DNA of 59,948 bases from Clostridia bacterium (GTDB lineage Bacteria > Bacillota > Clostridia > TANB77 > UBA1234): the NCBI GenBank assembly GCA_017539905.1, contig JAFYBZ010000017.1, forward strand, positions 1 through 59,948. The letters run 5' to 3'. Below, in pieces: positions 45,098 to 55,459 of the stretch. Below the pieces are notes generated by a model. It saw only the letters and a list, made by a program, of their open reading frames with translations. It was not told the origin of the DNA and did no database searches. Within the stretch, counting starts at the first letter, position 1. Every line of letters starts with the position of its first letter. Position numbers and translations under genes: made by a program.

Positions 45098-45182
45098 ATT
45101 TATATAATATATATATTAACTTTTTACTATATATATTCTATAATAATTTTTTTGTTTTGTCAACAGAACGGAGTAGTAGTAA

Positions 45183-45626
45183 ATGAAATATACTTATTAT
45201 ACTGATGGAGCATGTAGTGGCAATGGTACATTTAATTCTTCTGGCGGCTGGGGCGTGGTCGAAATAGATGAAAATAATAATATTATCTGGCAAAGTCAAG
45301 GGACAAAATCACCTACTACAAATAATGAAATGGAATTAACTGCTATTTTAAATGCTCTTAATCATATTAAAGAAGAAAATAATTTTATTCAACCTATTCT
45401 TTATACAGACAGCGCATATTGTTGTAATTTAATTAATACTTGGATGTATAGTTGGGAACGCAATGGATGGATGCGCCCAAAAAATCAAGAAGTTAAAAAT
45501 CTTGAAATAATTAAAGAAATTTTTCAATTAGCAAAGCTTGCTGATATTAAGAAAATTCCTGGCCATAGCGGTGTAGAATGGAATGAATATGTAGATAAAT
45601 TAGCAAAAAATGAAATAACAATTTGA
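45183..45626 (+). CDS. rnhA: Ribonuclease HI
   Basis: 147 residues. YTDGACSGNG (acidic D8), NNEMELTAIL (E51), YTDSAYCCNLI (D77) and PGHSGVEWNEYVDKLA (H, D) give the full DEDD active site. It degrades the RNA strand of RNA-DNA hybrids, such as Okazaki primers. GGAG precedes the ATG. Confidence 0.94.
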   Translation: MKYTYYTDGACSGNGTFNSSGGWGVVEIDENNNIIWQSQGTKSPTTNNEMELTAILNALNHIKEENNFIQPILYTDSAYCCNLINTWMYSWERNGWMRPKNQEVKNLEIIKEIFQLAKLADIKKIPGHSGVEWNEYVDKLAKNEITI

Positions 45627-45710
45627 ATATATTGATATTCTGGCCAATTATGGACAATAATTTTATTATATATTTCTTTATTAATAGAAAGTATAAAGGA
45701 GAATTAAATA

Positions 45711-46436
45711 ATGAATTTAATTTATAAAGTTACAAATTTAATAAATAATAAAATATATATTGGTCAAACAACAACAAGTTTAGAACAACGTAAAAAAGAA
45801 CATGAATATCGAGCATTAGCTAATAAGAGAAATACCTATTTTTATTCTGCTATAAAATCATATGGCATAGAAAATTTTAAATGGGAAATTTTAGAAAATA
45901 ATTTATCTTTTGATCAATTAAATTCAAGAGAAGAATATTGGATTTCATATTATCATAGTAATGAAAAAGAATATGGATATAATATGACAAAAGGTGGAGA
46001 TAACGCTGATAATTTAAATAAATGGCGTCAAAATAATCCAGAATTAATGTCATTAGAAGCACGAAAAGGTTGGGAAAAAATGCAACAAATTTTAAAAGAC
46101 CATCCTGAAAAAGAAAAAGAAAGAAAAATAAAAGCTAAACTTGGACAACAAAAATATATAAATGAACATTATGATGAAATTAAAGAACGTAGTTATAATA
46201 TTTATTTATAGCATAAAGAATAGCAAGAAAATACTTTATAGCAATGTAGAGAAAAACGTATGAAAAAAGTACGTTGTATTGAAACAAATATTATATATGC
46301 TTCATTAAATGAAGCTGGAAGACAAACTGGCAACAGTCCATCAAATATAAAACAATGCTGTGATGGAATAAGAAAATCTGCTGGTAAAGATAAAAATAAT
46401 AATAAATTACATTGGGAATATGTTCTTGATGAATAA
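45711..46436 (+). CDS. GIY-YIG homing endonuclease
   Basis: 241 residues with three TAG codons as Gln (in QHKEQQENTLQQ). MNLIYKVTNLINNKIYIGQT is the GIY-YIG core with CAA at the Gln. EEYWISYYHSN and GYNMTKGG follow, then a charged linker and a NUMOD/HTH end (SLNEAGRQTGNSPSNIKQC). Inserted between RNase HI and topoisomerase genes. Confidence 0.9.
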
Positions 46437-46451
46437 AAATATAAGACTAAT

Positions 46452-46484
46452 AACCTCGTAGTAAACTACGGGGTTGATTTTTTT
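46452..46484 (+). terminator. Terminator fused to the next promoter
   Basis: AACCTCGTAG/CTACGGGGTT hairpin, loop TAAA. The following GATTTTTTTT is shared with the -35 region at 46474. Confidence 0.82.
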
Positions 46485-46502
46485 AAAAAAATGTGTTATA
46501 AT
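46474..46502 (+). promoter_or_regulatory. sigma70-type promoter
   Basis: TTGATT (46474-46479), 17-base spacer, TATAAT (46497-46502). Drives the topoisomerase operon. Confidence 0.8.
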
Positions 46503-46534
46503 ATACATAGAAATGTAAAAAAAGGAGATTTTAT

Positions 46535-49500
46535 ATGGTAACAGATAAAACTCTCTATAATGAGGAAAGTATTGAGTCACTTTCGCCATTGGAATTTACA
46601 CGTCTCCGTCCGGGAGTGTATGCTGGCGATACGACTTATGCGACTCAGTTAGCAGTAGAGATTTTCTCCAATGCTGTTGATGAATTTCGTCTAGGGCATG
46701 GAGATAAAATTGAAGTAGGAATAAAAGGTCCAGTAGTTCGTATTCGAGACTATGGGCAAGGCTTTATTCCTAATAGTTTTCGTGATGATGGTAAAACTAT
46801 TCTTGAAGCAGCTTTTAGTGTTTTAAATACTTCTGGTAAATATCGTGAAGATGGTACATATGAAGGCACTTCATTAGGTTCTTTTGGTATTGGTTCAAAA
46901 ATTACTACATATCTTTCACATTGGTTAGTCGTTTCTACTTATCGAGATATGAAACGAGAAGAAATTCATTTTGAAGAAGGCAAATTTAAAGTAAGATATA
47001 GTGGAGATCCAAAAACCCCAGAAGCTATTGAAAATGTACGTAAAGGTGGCACTGAGGTAGAATGGCAACCAAGTGAAGAATTTTTTACACATCCAGAAGT
47101 AGATATAAAAGAATTAAAGAAACTTTTTGAGACTATTGCGGCACTCTGCCCAGGGCTTACTATTGAATTAGATGATAATGGTAGTAAATCTACTTATTAT
47201 TCAAAAAATGGTATTAATGACCTTGTTGATGCAGCAGTTAATGGAAAAGAATTAATTAAAAATCGTTTTGTAATGAATTATCAAAATGATAAGAATAAGA
47301 TTGATATGGTAATGACATATACATCAAATTATTCTTCTACTCTTATCCCATACGTTAATACTGGTTTAACAGCAAATGGTCCACATATCTCTCAAATTAA
47401 ATCATTACTTACAAGAGAATTTAATAAATTCTTCCGTGATAAGAAATGGTTAAAAGATAAAGAAGAAAATCTTTCTGGTGATGATATTCAGGAAGGTCTT
47501 TATATTGTATTTAATATAACTGCGCCAAATGTCGCATATGATGCTCAGGTGAAGACAAGAGTTACTAAACTTGAAATGTCTCCATTCACAACTGCGATAG
47601 CAGAAAATCTGCGCGTTTGGTTCATAGCAAATGAGAAAGAAATTAAGATGATTGCCGATAAGGCATTGTCTGCAAGAAAAGCTCGTCTTGCCGCACAGAA
47701 AGCCAGAGATACTGTTAGAGAAGGCCAAAAGAAGAAAGAAAAAGCTCTTAAATTTGATAGTAAATTGGCAGATTGTTATAGTAAAGACCGTAAAAAGTGT
47801 GAAATTATTATCACAGAGGGTGATAGTGCTAGCGGCAACCTTAAACAGGCACGAGACAATGAGTTTCAAGCTGTTATGCCCGTGCGTGGCAAAATTTTGA
47901 ATACACATAAAGCATCTCTTGATAAGATACAGAAAAATGCTGAGATCATGTCTATGATTCAGGCTTTTGGTCTTGATATAGATGTAAAAACAATGAAAGT
48001 AACTTATAATAAAGACCGTATTCGTTATGGTAAGATTATTATTATGAGCGATGCTGATGTTGATGGTCAACTGTGGGCCAGTGAAAGACTTTACGCCTAA
48101 TCAGGCGGGTAATGTTCTTGGACGAATGAGATTTATGGTTCACACATAAATTTCATAATAATTGAAAGAGAATATTGCTAACGGGGAAACCTAAACTTTA
48201 TTAAAGCATGGCAATCCCGTGGGAAATAAATGTTAATCTATTCTCTTTTAAAGGAGAATAAGAATGATAGGTATTTATAAAATAACTGAAATAGAACATC
48301 CTGAAAATTTTTATATTGGCAAAAGTAATAATATAGAAAGAAGATTTAATGAACATAAAACTAAAACTTATGAATAGAGTAGAATACCTTTTGATGGTTA
48401 TATAAAAGAAAAAGGTAAAGATGCTTTTACTTATGAAATTTTAGAATTATGTGAATTAAATGAATTAAGTGAAAAAGAAGCATATTGGACTAAAATTTTA
48501 AATACTACATAGTCTGGTAATAAATTTGAAGGTGGATTAAGAGATGTTGTTGGAACATCAAATCCAAATGCTAAATTAACAGAGAATGATATTATCAAAA
48601 TTAGACAAGCATATGCTAATCACTTAAAACAAAAGGATGTTTATAAAGAATTTAAAAATATTATAAGTTTTTAGTATTTTCAAAATTTATGGCAAGGTAG
48701 AGCTTGGTCTCATATTATGCCAGAAGTTTTTACAGAAGAAAATAAAAATTATTATATAAAAGAAAATAGCCGTGGTGAAGCCGGGGCGGGCGCACAATTT
48801 ACTGATGATGAAGTAATTGAAATGCGTAAAAGATATGTAAAAGAAAGTGCTAAAAATATATATAATGATTATAAAGATAGAATTTCTTTTCAATCACTTC
48901 AATAGATTTTATGGGGTCGTTATTACGATAATCTTCCAATATATAAAAAGAAAGAAAAGAAATGGATTAACATTTAAACCTGTATCGACTATCCCTAATG
49001 TCTTCTGGACAAGGGAGTAGGGGTGCTATTGATACGCACTTCGAAATGGTCTCCTGCACTTACCAAATTTTTACTAATTCTTTTCACTTTGTAGAAAAAG
49101 TTTTATACCAAAAATTTGGTCGCGCAGTAAAAGATAGTCAGTACTAATGGAAACATTAGAAAAATACGGCGCATATTAAGAATCTATTTTATACTTTTAT
49201 TTGGAATTTCTGTCCTCAATTAATTGACGATGGATATATTTATGCTGGTGTACCTCCCCTTTATCGTGTTACAATGGCAAAAAAGTATATTTATCTTAAA
49301 GATGATACTGCTCTTGAAGAATTTAGAGTAAAAAATAAAGGTAAGACTTATACAGTCAACAGATTCAAGGGATTAGGAGAAATGTCGCCTGAGGAGACCG
49401 AAGAGACATTACTTGCCCCTGAGAATCGCATACTCAATCAAGTAACTATTAGTGATGTAGAAAAAGCTAATAAATTATTTGATGATTTAATGGGTGGGTC

Positions 49501-49564
49501 GGTCACTCCTCGTAAAGCGTATATTAAAGAACATAGTAAGGAAGCAAAATATAATGCAGAATAA
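46535..49564 (+). CDS. Type II topoisomerase large/ATPase subunit (GyrB/ParE-like), split by an intron
   Basis: The coding sequence joins 46535-48067 and 49172-49564 (641 residues). Exon 1 has the GHKL ATPase (FSNAVDEF, DYGQGF, GSFGIGSK) and transducer domains, then the Toprim motifs ITEGDSASG and IIIMSDADVDG. Exon 2 continues HIKNLFYTFIWNFC, then RFKGLGEMSPEETEETLL. Without splicing the protein would end after a few foreign residues at the intron. It works with the 49736 gene to remove supercoils or decatenate phage DNA. Confidence 0.92.
48068..49171 (+). mobile_element. Group I intron carrying a homing endonuclease
   Basis: The exon join GGT|CAT restores the conserved DADVDGxH topoisomerase motif. 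Exon 1 ends in U and the intron ends in G, the group I rule. The exon end TGGT can pair with GCCA near 48077-48082 as P1, with U-G at the cut. Core-like segments are CTAACGGGGAAACC, GCAATCCCGTGGGAAA (P/Q-like) and GTATCGACTATCCC with a later AGTAGGGG (R/S-like). The insertion is exactly at the Toprim active-site codons, a favoured conserved target. The endonuclease lies in a peripheral loop. Confidence 0.82.
48264..48977 (+). CDS. Intron-encoded GIY-YIG homing endonuclease
   Basis: 237 residues with four TAG codons as Gln. MIGIYKITEIEHPENFYIGKS is the GIY-YIG core (GK instead of GQ). A helical linker follows, then two DNA-binding repeats (KLTENDIIKIRQAYANHL and QFTDDEVIEMRKRYVKES). It promotes intron spread by cutting intronless topoisomerase genes. 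AAAGGAG precedes the ATG, within the intron. Confidence 0.9.
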
Positions 49565-49736
49565 TTTACAACCTTATGACTATGAAAATGTACGAACAGT
49601 TATTCATAATATTTTGTATAGTTTTTTTGATCGTGAATTTGAGTGCGGTAAAGATGGAGAATTTGATTTTGAATTTATGGAATCAAAAACAGATGAAATT
49701 TTAAGATTAATTAAACGTCAGGGAGGACAGGTATAA
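49554..49736 (+). CDS. Small acidic protein between the topoisomerase genes, 60 aa
   Basis: MQNNLQPYDYENVRTVIHNI, helical and acidic. Overlaps the large subunit end by 11 bases and the small subunit start by one. Could be an accessory of the topoisomerase; no family recognised. Confidence 0.75.
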   Translation: MQNNLQPYDYENVRTVIHNILYSFFDREFECGKDGEFDFEFMESKTDEILRLIKRQGGQV

Positions 49737-52075
49737 TGGTTAATGATATTGTAAAAGAATTAGGTACTAATTTTATAGAATATGCAGTTGCCGTTAACAC
49801 TGACCGTGCCATTCCTGATGCAAAATCTGGTCTTAAACCAGTAGCAAAAAGAATTTTATATGATGCTTATGCGAGTGGATTTAGTAGTGCAAAGCCTTAT
49901 GTAAAATGCGCTCTTATCGTCGGTGATACAATGGGTCGTTTCCATCCACATGGTGATAGTTCAATTTATGGTGCGCTTGCTCGTTTGTCGCAAGATTGGG
50001 TAATGCGTTATCCTCTTATTGATTTCCATGGTAGCGTTGGTAATAGAGATGGTGATGGTCCTGCGTCAATGCGTTATACAGAAGCACGACTTGCTAAAAT
50101 CACCGAAGATGGAATGTTAGTAGGAATGAAAAAAGGAGTAGTAGATACAATTCCTAACTACTCTGAAACAGAAAGTGAACCAGTTACACTTCCTTCTGTT
50201 TTCCCAAATTTGCTTTGTAATCCTAATACTGGTATCGGTGTTGCGATGGCCTGTAACTGGGCTCCACATAATCTAAATGAAGTGGCGCAAGCTATTAATG
50301 ATTATATTGATGGCAATGAGCCAAGTCTTCCAGGCCCTGATTTCCCGACCGGCGGCATCATTATAAATGCAAAAGATATTCCTATGATTATGCGAACTGG
50401 TCATGGTAGTGTGAAGATTCGTGGCAAATATCATATGGAAGGGAATACGATTGTCTTTACAGAAATTCCATATGGAGTAGCCACTGAATCACTTCTGGAA
50501 GCAATCGGTTCAGTATGTGATGCTGGTGATATTCAAGGTGTCGTTGATATTAGAAATGAAAGTAATAGAAAGAAAGGTTTTAGATTAGTAATTGAATGTG
50601 CGAAAGATGCTAATATCAGTCGTATTATTTCATTACTTTTCCAGAAAACCGATCTTCAATCTTCATTTTCATATAATCAAGTTGCTTTAATTGATAAAAC
50701 TCCTACTGAATTAAATCTTAAAGATTGTTGTAAAATTTATGTTGATCATAACTGTGAATGTATTCGCAGAGAAACTGAATTTGATATTCAAAAAGCAAAA
50801 GATCGTCTCAATATCGTAGACGGATTGCTTAAAGCACTCGCAAATATTGATGATGTAATTGCAATTATTAAAGCGTCTGAAAGTAGTGCTAAGGCTCGTG
50901 AAGCATTAATGAAAAAATATGGATTTAATGAAGAACAAGCAAAAGCAATTACTGATATGCGACTTGGTAAGTTAGCAGGATTAGAGCGTTTAGAAATTGA
51001 AAATGAAAAAGCAGAATTACTTAATACAATTGATGCTCTTAATGCTATTTTAAATGATTTAGTAAGTGAATTAAAGAAAAGACTTGGTGCTATTGTGAAA
51101 AAATATGGTGATGCTCGTAGGACAGAACTTACTAATGTTGAAGAAACCAAGAGTAAAGAAGAAAAAGAGATCGAACTTATCCCACCTGAAAAATGCGTTG
51201 TTGTGATGACCGAAGGCGGTTCATTAAAAAGAATTCCATCAACATCATTTAGAGCGCAGCGTAAGGGCGGTAAGGGTGTGAAAACGCAGGAAGATATTAC
51301 TAATGCGGTTATTCGCACTAATACCGTGGATAGTTTAATGATTTTTACAAACAAAGGGAAAATGTATCGTTTGGTTGTAAATAATATACCAGAGGGTACA
51401 AATACCTCCAAAGGAACGCCTGTGCGGGCTTTGATTGAAATGGAGGCTGACGAAAATGTGGCGACTATATATTCTATATATAGAGATACTGATGCAAAAT
51501 ATGTATTATTTATTACTAAAAAAGGTTTGGTTAAGAAAACGGCTCTTTCTGAATATGTTGGAACAAAGAAGTCCAAAGGTATTGGAGCTATTAACATCAA
51601 AGAAGGAGATGCGTTATCAGCAGTTGCACTTGTAAAAGATGAACCACTTATTATTCTTACAAAAAATGGATATGCCATTAAGTTTAAGATTGATGAAGTA
51701 AGTGCGACCGGCCGTTTAACCGCAGGTGTTAAAGGTATCAACCTTGGTGAAGATGATGAAGTTGTTGCGGCCTTACCAGTTCGTCATGAAGAAGATGATG
51801 TTGCTGTATTCAGTGAAAAAGGATTTGGTAAAAGAGTTCCGCAGAAAGAACTCACTCTTCAAAAACGTGGCGGTAAAGGTGTAATTGTTTATAAACCAGC
51901 GCTATATGGTAAAGTATCAGCAGGACAATTAGTAAATGATGATGATATTGTCCTATTGATTGGATCAAAGAACTCAATATGCGTTAAGGGTAGTGAAATT
52001 CCGCAGATGGGTCGTGTAGCCGGCGGTAATGTGATGCTCAAAGGAAATAGCATATTGAGTGTAAGCAAAGTATAA
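49736..52075 (+). CDS. Type II topoisomerase DNA-cleavage subunit (GyrA/ParC-like)
   Basis: 779 residues, no TAG. RAIPDAKSGLKPVAKRILY, FHPHGDSSIYGAL, and catalytic Tyr114 in ASMRYTEARL. The coiled-coil exit gate lies at about 340-480. The C-terminal domain (510-779) has repeated beta-pinwheel blades (RIPSTSFRAQRKGGKG, KRVPQKELTLQKRGGKG). A pinwheel domain with gyrase-box-like repeats leaves open gyrase versus topoisomerase IV activity. AGGACAGG ribosome site. Confidence 0.95.
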   Translation: MVNDIVKELGTNFIEYAVAVNTDRAIPDAKSGLKPVAKRILYDAYASGFSSAKPYVKCALIVGDTMGRFHPHGDSSIYGALARLSQDWVMRYPLIDFHGSVGNRDGDGPASMRYTEARLAKITEDGMLVGMKKGVVDTIPNYSETESEPVTLPSVFPNLLCNPNTGIGVAMACNWAPHNLNEVAQAINDYIDGNEPSLPGPDFPTGGIIINAKDIPMIMRTGHGSVKIRGKYHMEGNTIVFTEIPYGVATESLLEAIGSVCDAGDIQGVVDIRNESNRKKGFRLVIECAKDANISRIISLLFQKTDLQSSFSYNQVALIDKTPTELNLKDCCKIYVDHNCECIRRETEFDIQKAKDRLNIVDGLLKALANIDDVIAIIKASESSAKAREALMKKYGFNEEQAKAITDMRLGKLAGLERLEIENEKAELLNTIDALNAILNDLVSELKKRLGAIVKKYGDARRTELTNVEETKSKEEKEIELIPPEKCVVVMTEGGSLKRIPSTSFRAQRKGGKGVKTQEDITNAVIRTNTVDSLMIFTNKGKMYRLVVNNIPEGTNTSKGTPVRALIEMEADENVATIYSIYRDTDAKYVLFITKKGLVKKTALSEYVGTKKSKGIGAINIKEGDALSAVALVKDEPLIILTKNGYAIKFKIDEVSATGRLTAGVKGINLGEDDEVVAALPVRHEEDDVAVFSEKGFGKRVPQKELTLQKRGGKGVIVYKPALYGKVSAGQLVNDDDIVLLIGSKNSICVKGSEIPQMGRVAGGNVMLKGNSILSVSKV

Positions 52076-52085
52076 GGAGGCCGCT

Positions 52086-52409
52086 ATGCTTAATGAATTA
52101 ATTATAGGCCGTAGATAGTGTCCAGTATGTGGCCGTTATGTATTTGGAGATTTAAAATATTGGTGGTGTCCATATTGTGGTAGTGACAACACTGAAGAAA
52201 ATATCATAATTAGTAATCCTACTGACCGTATTACAACTCGTGATGAAGATGGAGTTGCTGTATATACTGGTATTCATTCCTCAAATAGTTATACATATGC
52301 GCCATATATGGGGATTAACGCAATTACAGAAGTTCTCGAAAGACTTTGTGAAAAGGAGGAAGAGGATGAAAACTTACACAGCGAAGACGAATCGAGTAAT
52401 TTAGGATGA
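52086..52409 (+). CDS. Zinc-ribbon hypothetical protein, 107 aa
   Basis: MLNELIIGRR-Gln-CPVCGRYV, with TAG directly before the first knuckle; the second is CPYCGSDN. Acidic C-terminus. AAGGAGG ribosome site overlaps the end of the topois­omerase gene region. Its end overlaps the next gene by 44 bases in another frame. Confidence 0.75.
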
Positions 52410-52566
52410 AGATGCTAGCACTGCTAAGGCTCTTGGTATTGAACCAATTCCAAAGGGCGCAACAGTAGAAATAATTGGTACATATAATAATACTCGTGGT
52501 CATTATATTAAGATTAAATATCATGGATATGTTTACTATACAAAGGAAGCATATTTAGATAAATAA
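52366..52566 (+). CDS. SH3-like small protein, 66 aa
   Basis: MKTYTAKTNRVI-Gln-DEDAS with TAG as Gln, then KGATVEIIGTYNNTRGHYIK and YHGYVYYTKEAYL, an SH3-type beta fold often found in wall-binding or DNA-binding proteins. AAGGAGGAAGAGG ribosome site lies within the preceding gene. Confidence 0.72.
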
Positions 52567-52603
52567 AAAATAGGGAAACTGAATTAATCAGTTTCCCTAT
52601 TTT
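52567..52603. terminator. Bidirectional terminator
   Basis: AAAATAGGGAAACTGA pairs with TCAGTTTCCCTATTTT, between the convergent operons. Confidence 0.93.
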
Positions 52604-52606
52604 TTA

Positions 52607-53221
52607 TTAATGTGATAAATAAAAATTATACATACGCATTTCTCCAGCCGTTCCAGTAACATTAGTACCATTAACTTCTATCCAAGATTTTAATTTTACT
52701 GTTAAATAATATGTTCCAGAAGTAATTCCTGAAACATCTAATATCATAGTTTTTCTTCCTGTCCAAGAAGATCTTCGACTCATTACTTTATAAGAAATAA
52801 CAAAAGGTTCTATTATACTATTTGCATTATCTCTTGAAGGATTAGCCATTAATCCATAATAAGAATTATCTCCACTCTAATTACTATCAAGAATTAAATA
52901 TTTCCATTGTCCATAAAATGTAATTGCTGGAGTCCACCAACATAAAATATAAGCATTTGAGCCACCCTAATATGTTGATAAATAAATATGACTTCCATTC
53001 GCATCATTCTTATGAGCAAATGAATATGGATTATGTTTAGAACTATGCCCCATAATCCAATTTCCATCCTAAACTGCATACTAATTTCCAATTGGATATA
53101 TAAGACTTCCAGTGCTTACAGATGACCCATATCTCATATTAATATCTGCTGCAGTGATAAGCTGTCCGCTATTAGCTCCATGATCGCTTGCTAGAATCTA
53201 TGAACCTGTTCCAACTGCCAT
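52607..53221 (-). CDS. Virion appendage protein (putative), 204 aa
   Basis: Reads through several TAG codons as Gln, e.g. MAVGTGS-Gln-ILASDHGAN. Beta-rich and aromatic, with no enzymatic motif. It starts 6 bases after the stop of the upstream fibre gene, in the same operon. Likely a tail-tip, receptor-binding or decoration partner of that fibre; this is inference from context. Confidence 0.7.
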
Positions 53222-53227
53222 ACTTTA

Positions 53228-55279
53228 TTACCTCACATAAATCCATATTCTTCCATCAACTAAGACATTATCTTCTCCCCATCGCTCATAATCAGGTACA
53301 GCACTAATAATTCCTAAGCAACAATATCCTTTATCTCTATATTCCTCATCTGTCATAATACTTATTGTTCCATTGGGACCACTACATACTGGCCGACCAA
53401 TATTTTTACGATATATTTCACGAGATTCATAAGGATATGCCAATACGCGCCCAGAAACTGCAACAGGAATTTTTGCATCTTTTGTTTCACCAATATTAAA
53501 ACCGAAAGTGTCTGAAATAATACGGCACCCTAATTGCATACGTTCAGTTGTAAGTTCCATAGTATCATCTCCAACTTCATGTACACATCGTCCGGCCATA
53601 GGTATTTCTCTTTTAGGTTTTTCATAATTTTCTAATGGTTTTTTATCTGGCATATTTTTTTGTACTTCTGGAATATTGCGCATTTCAGCATAGTCATTAT
53701 AAACAGCACCCCATACGGCGCCAGCCTATATAGTTGATAATCCATAATTACTACTATGCCATCTAAAACGAAAAACTCCATCCGCTTCTGGACCAATATT
53801 CTAACCTACTCTACCAGACCAATGGAAAGCTATGCGAGGAGCATAAGATGGATGATCTTGACTTGTTCCACATTCACCAACTTCTCTAATACATAAAGCA
53901 GGGCCGCCCTAATCGAGACCTTCTCCAGCTACTCTAGATATCATTGTTGTTCCATTTTGCCAAAAGCCACATAGCCAACCAGATGTTGTAGAAACTAAAA
54001 TATCATTCGTTGCATCAAATCCAATATGCATACGGCCACCGCAGGCTCTTAAAAATGTATCACCATTCTAGTAAGACCCAAGGGCATCATACCAACCATT
54101 ATTCCATAAACGATAAATTGAACTACGTCCGCCGGCATAAAAACCGCCATTAGAATAACACTCATAATCACATCCAATATTACCATTTGTTGAAATAGTA
54201 TGGCCTGTTGCTGTCCCAACTCCTGGATTAGGGCCACCATTTACACTTAAACCACCATTCCAAGTTAATAATCCATTAGCTCGTCCCTCTAGTACTTTTT
54301 GACCGTCCCAAGTGTCAGCTGTAGGTCTAGCACTAATATAAAAACAACCTGGACCTTGATCACTATTAGTATCACAACTATGTAATGCAATTGATGCTCC
54401 ACTTAAATATCCAGTTCCACCTGATAAACATAACCCACCATATCCAGTTGAATAGTTATCGCTATAAATAACTCCTCTATCACTCATTTGAATAACATGA
54501 GGATATAAATATAAATCATTACTTGGAGTAATAGCTAATACATTTTGATAAGTCCCACTAGCATTGCAACTATATATACCACGATTACTGTTGGTTGTAC
54601 CAGAAGAATACATATATATTTTTCCAGCATTGCCTTGGACTCCAATTTGGTGTTCATTTCCATCGTTCCAATTCTAATCTGCCCATAAACCATAGCTATT
54701 TATATATCCTGTTACAGCATTACTCCAATTATTATCTCCACGAAGAAAATAATCGGTTCGATTTGGAGTATTAGATAATTTAGTAGCAGTAGCTGCATTG
54801 CCTGTTATATTAATCCCCCATGTCCCTGATGCTCCTCCACCAGTTTTTGTAGGAGTATAATCATTATAATTTTTTTCCGTTAAAATATTATACCAGATAT
54901 CAGTAGTTCTATCTTTATTAACCGAAGGCAATTTATATCCCTCAAAATGGTCTCCTATATTTGTATTTAATGTTGAAGATGGGCTCATCAGACGAAATTC
55001 TAATGTAGAATCTGTAATATTTCCACTTTCATCTGTTCCTCCCCATATCACCATACAAGTAGTAGTAGAAGATGTAATAGGTTTATATTCTAAGTAAGGC
55101 CATCTTCCATTATTCCTAATAGTAACACTACTAGTAAAAGCTTTACCGCCGCTTATTGTTTGACTAGTATCTAATGTTACATATTTATTTACAATAACAT
55201 TTCCATCACTATCTGTACGAGCGCGTAATGTATATTGAGTTGAATCACCCATTGGTTGTATTTTTTCAATATCAGCCAT
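53228..55279 (-). CDS. Tail fibre with C-terminal chaperone-like domain
   Basis: 683 residues with TAG as Gln. The N-terminus MADIEKIQPMGDSTQYTL is shared with the other fibres. GNAATATKLSNTPNRT is in the middle. After NDYAEM comes a compact C-terminal domain (about 530-683; GRCVHEVGDDTMELTTERM, VAVSGRVLAYPYESR, GIISAVPDYERWG) resembling intramolecular-chaperone/peptidase G2-like modules that cut themselves off fibres after folding. Self-cleavage is not proven here. Confidence 0.83.
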
Positions 55280-55310
55280 AGAGTATCACCACTATATTAA
55301 AAAGAAACAT
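55272..55310 (-). CDS. Leader peptide overlapping the fibre start
   Basis: A 12-residue frame, MFLFNIVVILYG, after GAAAGGAG. TGA overlaps the fibre's second and third codons. It has no TAG, so it reads the same in both codes. A minus-strand TATAAT lies at 55344-55349. Confidence 0.5.
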   Translation of the reverse strand: MFLFNIVVILYG

Positions 55311-55395
55311 CGATCTTCAACGCTCCTTTCAGTTATTCTATTCATTATATAATTAATGAATTTTAAGTATTTTAAATTAATCTATTACAACCAAC

Positions 55396-55424
55396 TTGAC
55401 TTTTCGAAAAAAATATGTTATAAT
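55396..55424 (+). promoter_or_regulatory. sigma70-type promoter
   Basis: TTGACT (55396-55401), 17-base spacer, TATAAT (55419-55424), for the replication operon. Confidence 0.8.
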
Positions 55425-55459
55425 ATATATATAGAATAATTAAAAGGATTTGAAACAAT

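Noticed and set aside
48068..49171. Simple insertion that truncates the topoisomerase gene
   Set aside because: Exact restoration of the DADVDGH motif, the U...G boundary rule and core-like motifs fit a splicing group I intron.
50788..51741. Minus-strand 317-residue frame
   Set aside because: Antisense shadow of the GyrA/ParC-like gene, with no ribosome site and Ser/Ile-biased composition typical of an opposite strand.
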